Shown: piece by piece, positions 16,521 through 23,923 of the stretch
Layout of the letters: each line of letters begins with the position of its first letter
How positions within the stretch are numbered: the first letter of the stretch is position 1
From: Lysinibacillus xylanilyticus
GTDB taxonomy: Bacteria > Bacillota > Bacilli > Bacillales_A > Planococcaceae
Assembly (NCBI RefSeq): GCF_001183605.1
Contig: NZ_LFXJ01000005.1
Span: forward strand, 1,562,929 to 1,626,928
Direction: 5' to 3'
DNA: 64,000 nucleotides
Program-made: the position numbers and the translations under genes
The notes under the pieces: model-generated
Told to the model about the DNA's origin: nothing
Databases searched by the model: none
Seen by the model: only the letters and a program-made list of their open reading frames with translations

Positions 16521-17163
16521 TTCGCTAATTGTTGGGCGCATATACGACGTTATTGGCTGAAAGCCGATAGCAAAAATGGGAAAATCGGCTTGGATTACTT
16601 TGATCAACTGTATCGCTTAGAACGGCAATATAAGCATCTCTCACCAGGAAAGCGTCGTAAAGCGCAGCAAAAGCAATCAAAACCGATTGTCGAAAAGTTT
16701 CAGGAATGGGTAGATAAATCGCCATTCTTCGAAAAAAACACCTTGGATAAAGTTTCCAAAAACACATTAAATCGTGTACATGGGTTAAAAGTTTCTCTGT
16801 TCGATGGTCGGATTGGAATTGATAATAATCCAGCTGAAAATCCGATTCGTCCTAATGTGATTGACCGAAAGAACTGGCGTTTTTCTGTGAGTGAAGCTGG
16901 TGCTAAGCGAATGCACTGCTTGAGTCTGGCTGAAACAGCAAAAGCGAATGGTATCGATTTCTATCAATATTTAGTTAAGCTAAGGATGGAGCTGCCGAAT
17001 TTACCGATCCATCAGCAACCCCAAATTTTAAATAAATACATGCCTTGGTCGAAAAATATCCAAGCCACATGTGCAAAATAGCCATCTATTCGAAAAAAAT
17101 TTCAGATAGATGGACATTCGTAGTGCGGTCCGGAAAGGTGCGCATATTTTTTATATTTCGGGC
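16521..17163 (+). pseudogene. IS66-family transposase, C-terminal half plus right end
   Basis: An open frame from 16521 to 17081 gives NCWAHIRRYWLKADSKNGKI and continues through DGRIGIDNNPAENPIRP and RKNWRFSVSEAGAKRM. These are typical of the C-terminal part of the IS66 TnpC transposase. The N-terminal half, with the zinc finger and first catalytic residues, is missing, and no start codon with a ribosome binding site exists. After the stop come the inverted repeat around GCCATCTAT (17082-17115) and the terminal GGTGCGC sequence seen again at 14930-14957. The element is therefore 5'-truncated. Confidence 0.88.
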
Positions 17164-17913
17164 TTACACTGTAGCTAACAAATTTCTTATTACATCAATA
17201 ACAACTTGTGGTTGATCAATATGTATCGCATGTCCAGCATCTTCAACGGTAATATGTTGTTTATTCGATGACAAGTTAGCAAGCTCTCTCTGAAATCTAA
17301 TCCAAGCAGCCATAGATTCCTCTGTATGGAAAGGCTGCAGTCCGCCTGTAACGACTACCAATGGAATACTTCCAAAGGAATTAGAATTACGAACTTGTTC
17401 TAGACTTTCTTCAACCTCATTAAGAGAGCCTTCTAAAGTAAATTGATTATAAAACGATTCCTGAACTTCTTTTGAAAATAAAGGAGGTAATATTTTATTT
17501 TGATCCTCGTGAGTTGAATCCAAAAGAACTACTCCCGCAACTTCCTCTGGATATGTACTAGCAAATAATCTTATATTTAATCCTCCGAATGAGTGACCCA
17601 CCAATACATATGGAGGTTTTATACCTGCTTTTTTTAGTAATATATGTAAATTTTCAACACTTTGTTTACTGTGTCGGGGTCTATCATCTATATCGCTTTT
17701 TCCAATACCAGCTCTATCATAAATGAACATTTTTGAAAAATTTGATATTTCATCTTTAATCGGATTCCAATTATCTAAAGTTACTCCATATCCTGAATCG
17801 AAAACTAAAGTAGGACCTTCATGCTGCCTCCCTAACAATTCATAATATAATTCAATTCCACCTATATCTAGTTTTTGTTCAACTTTGTTCTCAATAAATT
17901 CACTCATATTCAA
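17164..17913 (-). CDS. Alpha/beta hydrolase under XRE-type control
   Basis: The 249-residue protein has the alpha/beta hydrolase order: an oxyanion-strand region near VFDSGYGVTLDNW, the nucleophile elbow GHSFGG (Ser about residue 109) and the catalytic His in EDAGHAIHIDQ (about 229). An acid residue is expected between them near VVLLDSTHED or later. The substrate is unknown. The gene is divergent from an XRE-TPR regulator, and two copies of a palindromic operator lie in the shared promoter region. The regulator therefore very likely controls it. Its stop lies at the edge of the IS66 right end. Confidence 0.9.
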   Translation of the reverse strand: MNMSEFIENKVEQKLDIGGIELYYELLGRQHEGPTLVFDSGYGVTLDNWNPIKDEISNFSKMFIYDRAGIGKSDIDDRPRHSKQSVENLHILLKKAGIKPPYVLVGHSFGGLNIRLFASTYPEEVAGVVLLDSTHEDQNKILPPLFSKEVQESFYNQFTLEGSLNEVEESLEQVRNSNSFGSIPLVVVTGGLQPFHTEESMAAWIRFQRELANLSSNKQHITVEDAGHAIHIDQPQVVIDVIRNLLATV

Positions 17914-17946
17914 TCCCCCATCTTCTTCCTCTGTTTAATCTAACCC

Positions 17947-18025
17947 ATAAGTTCAATTTAATTGAACTTATCGTAGCATGTAATAATTGTCTTTTCAAGG
18001 CAAAGTTTAATATAATTGAACTTAT
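17947..18025. promoter_or_regulatory. Twin palindromic operators in divergent promoter
   Basis: Site 1 (17947-17971) is a perfect palindrome with 11-bp arms, ATAAGTTCAAT and ATTGAACTTAT, around TTA. Site 2 (18003-18025) is AAGTTTAAT-ATA-ATTGAACTT with one mismatch. The centres are about 55 bp apart, which would allow looping or control of each divergent promoter by the XRE protein at 18053. Confidence 0.8.
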
Positions 18026-18052
18026 ATTTTAAAATTACAAAGGATGTTGAAA

Positions 18053-19264
18053 ATGAATGAGTTAGGGAAACGAATAAAAAAATTAAGATTAGAAAAAGGA
18101 ATGACAATTCTGCAACTAGCCGATAATAAAATGTCAAAAGGAATGTTAAGTATGATTGAAAATGGGCGTGCAAACCCTTCTATGGAGAGCTTAAAATTTA
18201 TTGCACGTCAGTTAGGCTGTGATCCTCAGTATTTGTTAGGGAACCCTACTCCTAATGAGCTAAAGTATTTACTTAAGAGATTAGAGGAAGCTTTTGATAA
18301 AAACAACGATGAGCAGATAATTAATCTAACCCAAAATATATTTGAACAACAGTTTCCTATTTCGTTGGAATCCGCCAGAATATTAGACATTTCTGGAAGG
18401 ATAATAATAAAGACAGATCAAAATCGAGGAAAAAATTTGATAGATCAGGCAATAACAATCTATGAACGATTATCACTTTATAGCCATTGCTTGGCTGCTA
18501 AAGTATATGAAGTGGAATACCTTGCAAAAAACGGCAAGTATCACGCAGCTCTAAAAATGTTACGAAGTGTAAAAAAAGAATATGAGGAAAAAGCAATAGT
18601 AATTGAATTGTTTGTTGATATACAAGCGAATTTTGTTGAAATGGTCTTACTCTTCGGAATTGGTGAATATAAATTTGGCAAGGATAAACTTAATCAATTA
18701 ATAGAAATATCAAAAAGAAAAATGGTCTTTTATAAAATGGATAATATTTTCCGGATTGCAGCATTCCAAGCACTTCTTCATAACAATGAAAATGATTTTT
18801 CCTATTTTATAAAGAAATCCGAGCAGTTTGCTGTGTGTAGTGAGAATGATAGGTCCTTAGCATTTACACTATTACTTCAAGCTCATTATTATAATCAAAT
18901 ACCAAAAGATTATGAACAAGCTCTTTTTTATTTAAATAAGTACGCTACCTTAATGAAGGGTAATCTTGACAATGATTTTTATTATCTTGAAAAAGGTAAA
19001 GCTTTGTTAGGTAAAAAACAGATAAAAGAAGCGCTGAAAGATTTCGAAAAATTTGAGATGCCAAATACAAATAGTTACCCGCTTGAATTATGTATTCTCT
19101 ACACAGCAGATGCATATAGGGCTTTTTGTCTTTTCCAGCTAGGAAAAGTAGAAGAAGCATTTATTTATGCAAAGAGAGCATCTAATAATATAGATTCGCT
19201 ACCCGAAACACCTTATCATGATTATATTAAAGATACCTTAGAGTTAATAAGTAAAAATTTATAA
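18053..19264 (+). CDS. XRE-family regulator with TPR-like C-terminal domain
   Basis: The protein has about 403 residues. Residues 1-60 are a helix-turn-helix of the Cro/C1 type (LGKRIKKLRLEKGMTILQLA, MSKGMLSMIENGRANPS). The remaining 340 residues are helical repeats of the TPR kind seen in the RRNPP group (PlcR, Rap, Rgg-like), which often bind short peptides. The ATG at 18053 follows AAAGGA by eight bases; an ATG at 18044 lies inside that site. Twin operators lie upstream. No cognate signalling-peptide gene was found next to it, so peptide control is an inference from architecture. Confidence 0.88.
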   Translation: MNELGKRIKKLRLEKGMTILQLADNKMSKGMLSMIENGRANPSMESLKFIARQLGCDPQYLLGNPTPNELKYLLKRLEEAFDKNNDEQIINLTQNIFEQQFPISLESARILDISGRIIIKTDQNRGKNLIDQAITIYERLSLYSHCLAAKVYEVEYLAKNGKYHAALKMLRSVKKEYEEKAIVIELFVDIQANFVEMVLLFGIGEYKFGKDKLNQLIEISKRKMVFYKMDNIFRIAAFQALLHNNENDFSYFIKKSEQFAVCSENDRSLAFTLLLQAHYYNQIPKDYEQALFYLNKYATLMKGNLDNDFYYLEKGKALLGKKQIKEALKDFEKFEMPNTNSYPLELCILYTADAYRAFCLFQLGKVEEAFIYAKRASNNIDSLPETPYHDYIKDTLELISKNL

Positions 19265-19278
19265 TTTTATTGCCAAAA

Positions 19279-19306
19279 AAGGCTTAGGAATATCTCCTAA
19301 GTCTTT
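19279..19306 (+). terminator. Terminator of the XRE gene
   Basis: GGCTTAGGA and TCTCCTAAGTC pair around a 3-4 base loop, followed by TTT. It lies 15 bases after the stop codon. Confidence 0.7.
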
Positions 19307-19488
19307 CAATTTTCTATTGTTGTGTAACGCTTATTTTGAAATAGTCTAAAGATGGTAAAGTAGTTATCAATCCTTATTCCAATTTATCAAAGTTTTAGAA
19401 TAATGATTGGTAAATGATTGATCAGATATCTTTTTAACATAGTATGAGATTTTTATAATAAATTTTGATTATTTTTGTACTCCTTACT

Positions 19489-19530
19489 TCACTAAAGCCC
19501 ACGTTAGTTTAAGTGCGATTCATCACAAAT
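19489..19530 (-). repeat. Array junction 13: core and TTTAAGTGCGATTCATCACAA motif
   Basis: TTCACTAAAGCCCACGTTAG continues with TTTAAGTGCGATTCATCACAA, the same tail type found at 12072 and 62473. The stretch between the XRE terminator and this core (19307-19488) shows no gene. Confidence 0.7.
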
Positions 19531-19536
19531 TCTTAC

Positions 19537-19688
19537 TTAGCTTTTTACGTTTTTTAACTCATTTGTTAAATTAACAATTGCTATTTCAATATTTTTCATA
19601 CTTTTGTCCAACTTTACTAACAAAATGCAGCAACCACCACCGGAAAGCCTAATTCTATTATCGATTTGTAAAAATCAACATATTTCAT
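19537..19688 (-). pseudogene. YvrJ-like / holin-like small membrane protein, frameshifted
   Basis: From an ATG at 19688 with AAGGTCGGAAGA upstream, the minus strand reads MKYVDFYKSIIELGFPVVVA and then stops. A one-base shift restores LVKLDKSMKNIEIAIVNLTN and an ending NELKNVKS. The joined protein of about 50 residues has the YvrJ plan: a short amphipathic start, a GFP-containing membrane helix, then a charged helical tail that counts off heptads. The single-base deletion near 19618-19624 would inactivate it. Its stop lies beside a junction core, so it was another array module. Confidence 0.6.
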
Positions 19689-19786
19689 TCTTCCGACCTT
19701 CATCGAGAACGTATGTTCTTATTTTATTGATCTTATTATACTATATACTTATACCTTAATACAATAATTAACAAAGGGATGATATT

Positions 19787-20068
19787 GTGGAAGGACTCTT
19801 TGCGCTTTCAGTAATCTACTCTTTTTTTCTGACAATGCCAATATTAGTAAGATTAGTTTTGTTTAATTTTTTCTACAAAGATAAAAAACGCCCTTTATCT
19901 ATGTTGATGGATGCCATAGTTTTTATATCAACAGCACTTTGGCTAATAGGTATTAGAGATGTAGCTTTTCCATTGCCGTCATTAACTTCTAAGTTCGCAT
20001 TTTTTATATTTATCCTTACTGCCGCTGACTTTTACTACAACTTTATTAGATTTAAAAAAGGCGCTTAA
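19787..20068 (+). CDS. Small membrane protein on the opposite strand
   Basis: This is a 93-residue protein with a GTG start and AAAGGGATG upstream. It has about three hydrophobic helices (residues 4-28, 40-56 and 66-84) and a basic C-terminus. I do not recognise the family. It is one of only two plus-strand genes among the array modules. Its stop codon lies inside a perfect 8-bp hairpin that terminates transcription coming from the opposite side. It lies between two junctions. Confidence 0.65.
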   Translation: MEGLFALSVIYSFFLTMPILVRLVLFNFFYKDKKRPLSMLMDAIVFISTALWLIGIRDVAFPLPSLTSKFAFFIFILTAADFYYNFIRFKKGA

Positions 20069-20080
20069 TAAATAAGCGCC
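20060..20080 (-). terminator. Minus-strand terminator overlapping a plus-strand stop codon
   Basis: GGCGCTTA and TAAGCGCC form a perfect 8-bp stem. On the minus strand it is followed by TTTTTT. The plus-strand gene ends within the stem (GCT TAA). Confidence 0.8.
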
Positions 20081-20103
20081 CAAATAACCTTCCGTGTAAC
20101 AAA

Positions 20104-20271
20104 TCTTATTAAACTAAACTGCCCGTTAGCCATCCATGTAGCGAAAAATCAACACTACACCACAGAAAATGAAAGATTTTTACGTTCTTTCATGGGAGTT
20201 CAATAAGAAAAAAAGAGCTGCCTATGCAACTCAATGATCTTCAAATAAAGTACCCAGTTAGTTTAATAAGA
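20104..20271 (-). repeat. Array junction 14: core, 69-bp element, GAG hairpin module, core
   Basis: AAACTAAACTGCCCGTTAG, a 69-bp element at 20130-20198, TTCAATAAG with an A-run, the hairpin GAGCTGC/GCAACTC (20215-20232), then GATCTTCAAATAAAG and ACCCAGTTAGTTTAATAAG. This is the same order as junction 10. Confidence 0.9.
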
Positions 20272-20285
20272 ATATATTTAATCAA

Positions 20286-20573
20286 TCAAATAGAACTTTG
20301 CGGTTTTCTTTTCTTAATTGAATCTGTAATTAATATTAACGCTAAGATTATAAGGCATATTCCCAGTAAAATTGCACCTAGCATACTTACTCCCATTCCT
20401 TCAAATCCCCTAATTAACTTCAAGCCAACAAAATGCGTTATGATACTTAGATTTACAAGAATCAACAGAGGAACATATACCTTTCTCTTGTTCTTGATTG
20501 CCCAAAACAACCCCAAAATACTTAGTAATGAAATGGAAATAGGCAGATAGATAAATAGAACTGAAGCAAACAA
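20286..20573 (-). CDS. Small three-helix membrane protein (array module)
   Basis: The product has 95 residues, starts at TTG six bases after GGGGTGG, and has three hydrophobic helices (about 4-24, 33-51 and 63-83) followed by KKRKPQSS. I do not recognise it. The short loop LKLIRGFEGMG connects helices 2 and 3. Junctions lie on both sides, and a module terminator follows its stop. Confidence 0.65.
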   Translation of the reverse strand: MFASVLFIYLPISISLLSILGLFWAIKNKRKVYVPLLILVNLSIITHFVGLKLIRGFEGMGVSMLGAILLGICLIILALILITDSIKKRKPQSSI

Positions 20574-20635
20574 AGCTAACCACCCCGATATTTATGATTT
20601 ATCTTATTATACGTACCTTAACATAAATTCCCTTA

Positions 20636-20731
20636 ATTTAACTATCCTGTACCGTTAGTTCAATAAGAAAAAAAGAGCTACCTATGCAACTCAATGTTCT
20701 CTAATTAACGCACTCCGTTAGTTTAACAAGA
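20636..20731 (-). repeat. Array junction 15: core, GAG hairpin module, core
   Basis: TTTAACTATCCTGTACCGTTAG, TTCAATAAG with an A-run, hairpin GAGCTAC...CAACTC (20675-20692), a diverged spacer and CACTCCGTTAGTTTAACAAG. Confidence 0.8.
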
Positions 20732-20767
20732 AAATAACTTAATTCTTTATCTTTCTTCCCAATATTC

Positions 20768-21055
20768 TTATATGAATTCAAACGCAAACATTAAACCTAA
20801 AGGGATAGTTAACCAAAGCAGAGAATTACTTAATATTATTTTAAAATGAGAAGCATTTTCTAATTTGTCTTTGGAAACGAATCTCCACATCAGTAGTACT
20901 CCAAAAGCCCATATCGGTATGACTAAAAAGAATTCTGGTGTCAAAGTATCAGATTCACCTAATGCCCCTTCTGCAAAAAACCAAGAAATAAATAATGCAA
21001 CAAAACCAGTAAATATAACATTACCTATAACTAAAACTTTTTTATCATTCAACAA
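20768..21055 (-). CDS. Small membrane protein, second gene of a pair
   Basis: This 95-residue protein starts at TTG after CGGAGGG and has about three membrane helices (7-28, 40-58 and 74-94). Helix 1 contains FISWFFAEGAL, and an acidic GESDTLTPEFF loop follows. I do not recognise the family. It is 35 bases downstream of the 96-residue membrane protein gene with no junction between them, so the two form one two-gene module. A joint membrane complex is possible but not shown. Confidence 0.65.
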   Translation of the reverse strand: MLNDKKVLVIGNVIFTGFVALFISWFFAEGALGESDTLTPEFFLVIPIWAFGVLLMWRFVSKDKLENASHFKIILSNSLLWLTIPLGLMFAFEFI

Positions 21056-21090
21056 AATCCCTCCGATTACTCGAATAACGAAACATCATT

Positions 21091-21381
21091 TCACTTTTTT
21101 ACGAAATTTAAAATCCACCTTATAACTCCAATCACCAGAATGAGAATACCATTAGCTATTGTTATAAATCCTAAAAATGCCCCACCATAGCCTGCACCTT
21201 CTCCTGTTCCCCCAGAACTCCAATCGTAAAAATGAAGAAGTAAAGCGCCACTTGAAAAACCAATCACTGGAGCAAGTACCATCATAATGATGCCCGATAC
21301 CATAAGATTTAATATTCCTTTTCTAAACAACGTAAAGAAAACAACGTTAAGTGATACTAAGATCAAGACATATAATATCAA
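21091..21381 (-). CDS. Small membrane protein, first gene of a pair
   Basis: The product has 96 residues and about three membrane helices, with a glycine-rich loop (SSGGTGEGAGYGGAF, about residues 55-69) between the second and third. A TTG start is read, but its ribosome binding site is weak: a G-run lies farther upstream than usual. I do not recognise the family. It heads a two-gene module with 20768-21055 and has a compound junction upstream. Confidence 0.6.
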   Translation of the reverse strand: MILYVLILVSLNVVFFTLFRKGILNLMVSGIIMMVLAPVIGFSSGALLLHFYDWSSGGTGEGAGYGGAFLGFITIANGILILVIGVIRWILNFVKK

Positions 21382-21440
21382 AATTTAATTTTCCACAATC
21401 CCCCCCTCGCTTCACTTTACCACAATTAACCATAATATTC

Positions 21441-21762
21441 ATTTAACTATTCTGACTATTAATTGAATAACAACAATTCTTTCGAAATCAGCCTAAGAAA
21501 AAATGGGATCTCTGTGGAATCCCATCTTGAAGTAAAGCACCCCGTTAGCCATCCATGTCGCTTAAAATCAACACTACACCACAGAAAATGAAAGATAATT
21601 ACGTTCTTTCATGGGAGTTCAATAAAAAAAGAGCTGCACATGCAACTCAATGTTCTTCGAGTAAAGCACCCCGTTAGCCATCCATGTAGCGCAAAATCAA
21701 CACTACACCACAGAAAATGAAAGATTTTTACGTTCTTTCATGGGAGTAAAGCACCCCGTTAG
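21441..21762 (-). repeat. Compound junction 16: five modules joined core to core
   Basis: Reading left to right: a degraded core and CAACAATTCTTTCGAAATCAGC; a hairpin AATGGGAT/ATCCCATC (21502-21526) then AAGCACCCCGTTAG; a 69-bp element (21549-21617); a GAG hairpin module (21631-21648) then AAGCACCCCGTTAG; a second 69-bp element (21678-21746); then TAAAGCACCCCGTTAG once more. No gene lies within. The repeated CACCCCGTTAG at each joint marks it as the module boundary. Confidence 0.9.
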
Positions 21763-21772
21763 TGGAAAAGAC

Positions 21773-22213
21773 TTACTTAACTTCAATTACAAAGTCATAA
21801 CTCGAACTTCCTTTTTCCCAATGTGCAGAAACACTATAAATATAAACCCCTTTTTCTTTTGGCACTAATAGAACATTGTCATTTAATCGGATATTCTCCA
21901 TTTCGTTTTTATTAAACCACATAGATGCGCTCAACGTATTTTCTAGTGGTTTACGATTAAATTCTATTTTTAATTCAGCTCCAGGTGATACAACAACAGG
22001 TTTAAGTTTTTGATGTTTAATAATATCCGGCGGGGAAATCTTATCAACACATTGAACGTTAATAAGCCCACCCCAACAATAAGAACCTTGTGCCACTTCT
22101 ACAGTATTATTTTCAATAGTTATAGTTGGTTTAGGTGGTTTAAGGTTAAATACAAAATAAATCACACCTACTAATACAACTACAGCTAACAAAGAAATTA
22201 ATACCTTTTTCAT
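21773..22213 (-). CDS. Secreted or membrane-anchored beta-rich protein (array module)
   Basis: The ATG at 22213 follows GGGGGGAAGCGT. The protein has about 146 residues and starts MKKVLISLLAVVVLVGVIYF, an uncleaved N-terminal anchor or signal. A beta-rich extracytoplasmic domain follows with two cysteines (SYCWGG and VQCVDK, about residues 44 and 54) that could form a disulphide, and a C-terminal KGVYIYSVSAHWEKGSSSYD immunoglobulin-like strand pattern. Similar small proteins are common in Bacillus; the function is unknown. Junctions bound it on both sides. Confidence 0.7.
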   Translation of the reverse strand: MKKVLISLLAVVVLVGVIYFVFNLKPPKPTITIENNTVEVAQGSYCWGGLINVQCVDKISPPDIIKHQKLKPVVVSPGAELKIEFNRKPLENTLSASMWFNKNEMENIRLNDNVLLVPKEKGVYIYSVSAHWEKGSSSYDFVIEVK

Positions 22214-22239
22214 ACGCTTCCCCCCTATTGTTTCAAACG

Positions 22240-22331
22240 ACACCTTATTCCACTAAAACGCACCGTTAGTTCAATAAGAAATAAGAGCTGTCTAAGCAGC
22301 TCAATGGTCTTCAAGTTAAGCACCCCGTTGC
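22240..22331 (-). repeat. Array junction 17: core, GAG hairpin module, core
   Basis: CCACTAAAACGCACCGTTAG, TTCAATAAG, a perfect hairpin GAGCTG/CAGCTC (22285-22302), GGTCTTCAAGTTAAG and CACCCCGTTGC. The second core has lost its final bases. Confidence 0.85.
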
Positions 22332-22366
22332 ATAAGTACAATATTTCACATGATTTCTACTGTTCT

Positions 22367-22822
22367 TTATTCCGAAACTCGAAAGTTAAAAGAATTGCCA
22401 ACTTCCGAAGAACACTCACTTAAATAATATTCAACTCCATTCTCTGTATTTCTTGATTCTATATTAGAACAAGACGTACTTTCTATTCCTTTTCCAGTAC
22501 CTGCATATCCATCCTGTGAATTATCATAAGTATATTGAATTTTGTTACCATTATAATTTAAATTATAGAAAATAGGGTCTCCTTCAATAGTGTACATTGT
22601 GATACGAATTTCATCTTTAGCACCCTTCTCAACATTTTCTATAAAACTCTCAAATCTATCTAAGTTACTAATTTCTCCATGAAGATTGACTACATCTCCA
22701 TTCTCTATTGCCTCCTCAGAAGAATAAGATTTCTTTGGATTGTTAATTTCACTTTCTTGTTGGCAACCAAGTAACACTATTGATAAAAGTATTAAAGACA
22801 AAATTAAACTAATTTTTTTCAA
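22367..22822 (-). CDS. DUF4362-type lipoprotein (array module)
   Basis: The TTG start at 22822 is used because AGGGGTG lies seven bases upstream. The protein has about 151 residues. Its signal ends in the lipobox SIVLLGC (Cys about 21), so it is lipid-anchored outside the membrane. The mature domain reads NGDVVNLHGEISNLDRFESF followed by FIENVEKGAKDEIRITMYTIEGDP. This matches the DUF4362 family and is clearly paralogous to the protein at 9693-10076. Paired cysteines occur in the second half. Function is unknown. Two diverged copies of one family in a single array suggest accumulation, not simple tandem duplication. Confidence 0.82.
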   Translation of the reverse strand: MKKISLILSLILLSIVLLGCQQESEINNPKKSYSSEEAIENGDVVNLHGEISNLDRFESFIENVEKGAKDEIRITMYTIEGDPIFYNLNYNGNKIQYTYDNSQDGYAGTGKGIESTSCSNIESRNTENGVEYYLSECSSEVGNSFNFRVSE

Positions 22823-22907
22823 ATTAATCACACCCCTATATAAAGTTAGTCGTTTTTCTTTTACTTTCGTTTCAAAATTCAAAAAATTATGCATCACTTC
22901 AATTAAC

Positions 22908-22999
22908 CTGTCAGTTAGCAGAATAAGAAAAAAACTGTCAATCTATTTTGACATTCAACTCTTGTACCAAATTGTTGAATTACTTCTTAAATAAACGAA
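22908..22999 (-). repeat. Array junction 18: core with a different hairpin module
   Basis: AACCTGTCAGTTAGCAGAATAAG is followed by an A-run and the stem GTCAA/TTGAC (22937-22952). On the minus strand it reads as a terminator with seven T. The next gene stop lies in a GAATTAGTTCAATAC core remnant. Confidence 0.7.
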
Positions 23000-23112
23000 T
23001 TAGTTCAATACAAAAACTATAATCGAAATCGGTAAAGTATATAAAAAACTGATTGGTGTAGCAAGTACTAATATAAAATAATAATACCTGTAATTACTAA
23101 ACTCATAGCCAT
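23000..23112 (-). pseudogene. Small hydrophobic protein, frameshifted (array module)
   Basis: A strong GAGGTGAGG site precedes ATG 23112. The minus strand reads MAMSLVITGIIILY and stops. In the neighbouring frame the hydrophobic sequence continues as LVLATPISFLYTLPISIIVF and ends VLN at 23000. Together they would be a protein of about 38 residues with two membrane segments. The break falls in an A/T-rich run (23060-23072). It is either a recently broken gene or a site of slippage. It is the last minus-strand module before the right edge of the array. Confidence 0.5.
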
Positions 23113-23162
23113 AAAACCTCACCTCTTTTATTGTTGGTTTTACCATAAAAATACAATCATCC

Positions 23163-23345
23163 TTGTTAAACATTACTGCTCCGTTAATACAATCAGAAGC
23201 GTTTACAGCTACTGGCACTACAGGGAATGTAATTCAAAAATTTGAAGCAGATAATGGAGGTTTAAAAGAGATTCTAAAACAAGAGATGGCTAAAGCTTTA
23301 GTTACAGCAATATTAGAACGCCCTGCATTACCAATCGCCTATTAA
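23163..23345 (+). pseudogene. C-terminal fragment of an unrecognised protein at the array edge
   Basis: From about 23183 to the stop at 23343-23345 a plus-strand frame reads SEAFTATGTTGNVIQKFEAD and NGGLKEILKQEMAKALVTAI, ending ERPALPIAY. It looks like the genuine end of a larger soluble protein. It starts abruptly right after the last core (CTGCTCCGTTAATACAATC), with no start codon or ribosome binding site of its own. I infer that the array edge or a deletion removed its N-terminus. I cannot name the family. Confidence 0.45.
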
Positions 23346-23545
23346 ACCTCAACCTAGTTACTCTCTCGTTATACCATATTTTAAGAAAAACTCCTTTTTC
23401 AAAAAGCCCCCCTCATTGGACAATAATTTTGAATCACGGTGCACTATATCAGCAAACATACCTGATGGGTTAATAGACGCAAAAACGTCAACAAAAAAAG
23501 CGTCAATCCTTGTTGGATCAACGCCCCGATTTATTTTAAATCCTT

Positions 23546-23923
23546 TTATTCCTGATCAAACCATAGTAGCTCTTTGTCATCAACATCGCCGTTATAATTG
23601 ATTAAAATTTCATCTCCTGCTTTTATATCCGTATAAGCAAAGAAGTCAAATGTGCGATTTTTAAAATTAATCTCATATATTGCATTAGGTTCATAAGAAT
23701 GGTTAAACAACATTCCATAACCAAGAAGGATAGCTGTTTGACCTATCCCATACTCAAAAGCATAATCAGCGAGTAAAGTTTGCTCAATGTATTGATGCTG
23801 TTCGTTTGGATAAGAAATGACAGGTGCTTCGTGTAAAAGCTCTCCTTTTTTGATATCACATGTTGCAAATACCCCTCTATTGAATTCTCCATCACTTAAT
23901 GGAGATGTTTTTATCTCAATCAT
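23546..23923 (-). CDS. SET-domain protein (putative protein lysine methyltransferase)
   Basis: The ATG at 23923 follows TAGGAGACCAAAT. The protein of about 125 residues is a compact SET domain. NRGVFATCDIKKGELL is the N-terminal SET motif, YGMLFNHSYEPNA the NHS motif for S-adenosylmethionine binding, and FFAYTDIKAGDEILINYNG the C-terminal GxE-Y motif with the catalytic tyrosine. Small stand-alone SET proteins occur widely in bacteria, and their targets are mostly unknown. It stands alone just outside the array, and its neighbours suggest no substrate. Confidence 0.9.
   Translation of the reverse strand: MIEIKTSPLSDGEFNRGVFATCDIKKGELLHEAPVISYPNEQHQYIEQTLLADYAFEYGIGQTAILLGYGMLFNHSYEPNAIYEINFKNRTFDFFAYTDIKAGDEILINYNGDVDDKELLWFDQE

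Noticed and set aside
2513..21746. The repeated 69-bp element as CRISPR repeats
   Set aside because: Copies are separated by hundreds to thousands of bases containing genes, there are no uniform spacers, and no cas gene is in the window.
2448..23183. The junction repeats as canonical integron attC sites
   Set aside because: The two core boxes at a junction are only 5-8 bases apart, and the outer boxes around each hairpin do not pair with each other as R''/L'' with L'/R' must. The boxes also miss the GTTRRRY consensus in part. The array is integron-like in layout only.
23416..23601. Plus-strand frame beside the SET gene
   Set aside because: It lacks a ribosome binding site, overlaps the end of the SET gene in antisense and has no protein-like pattern.
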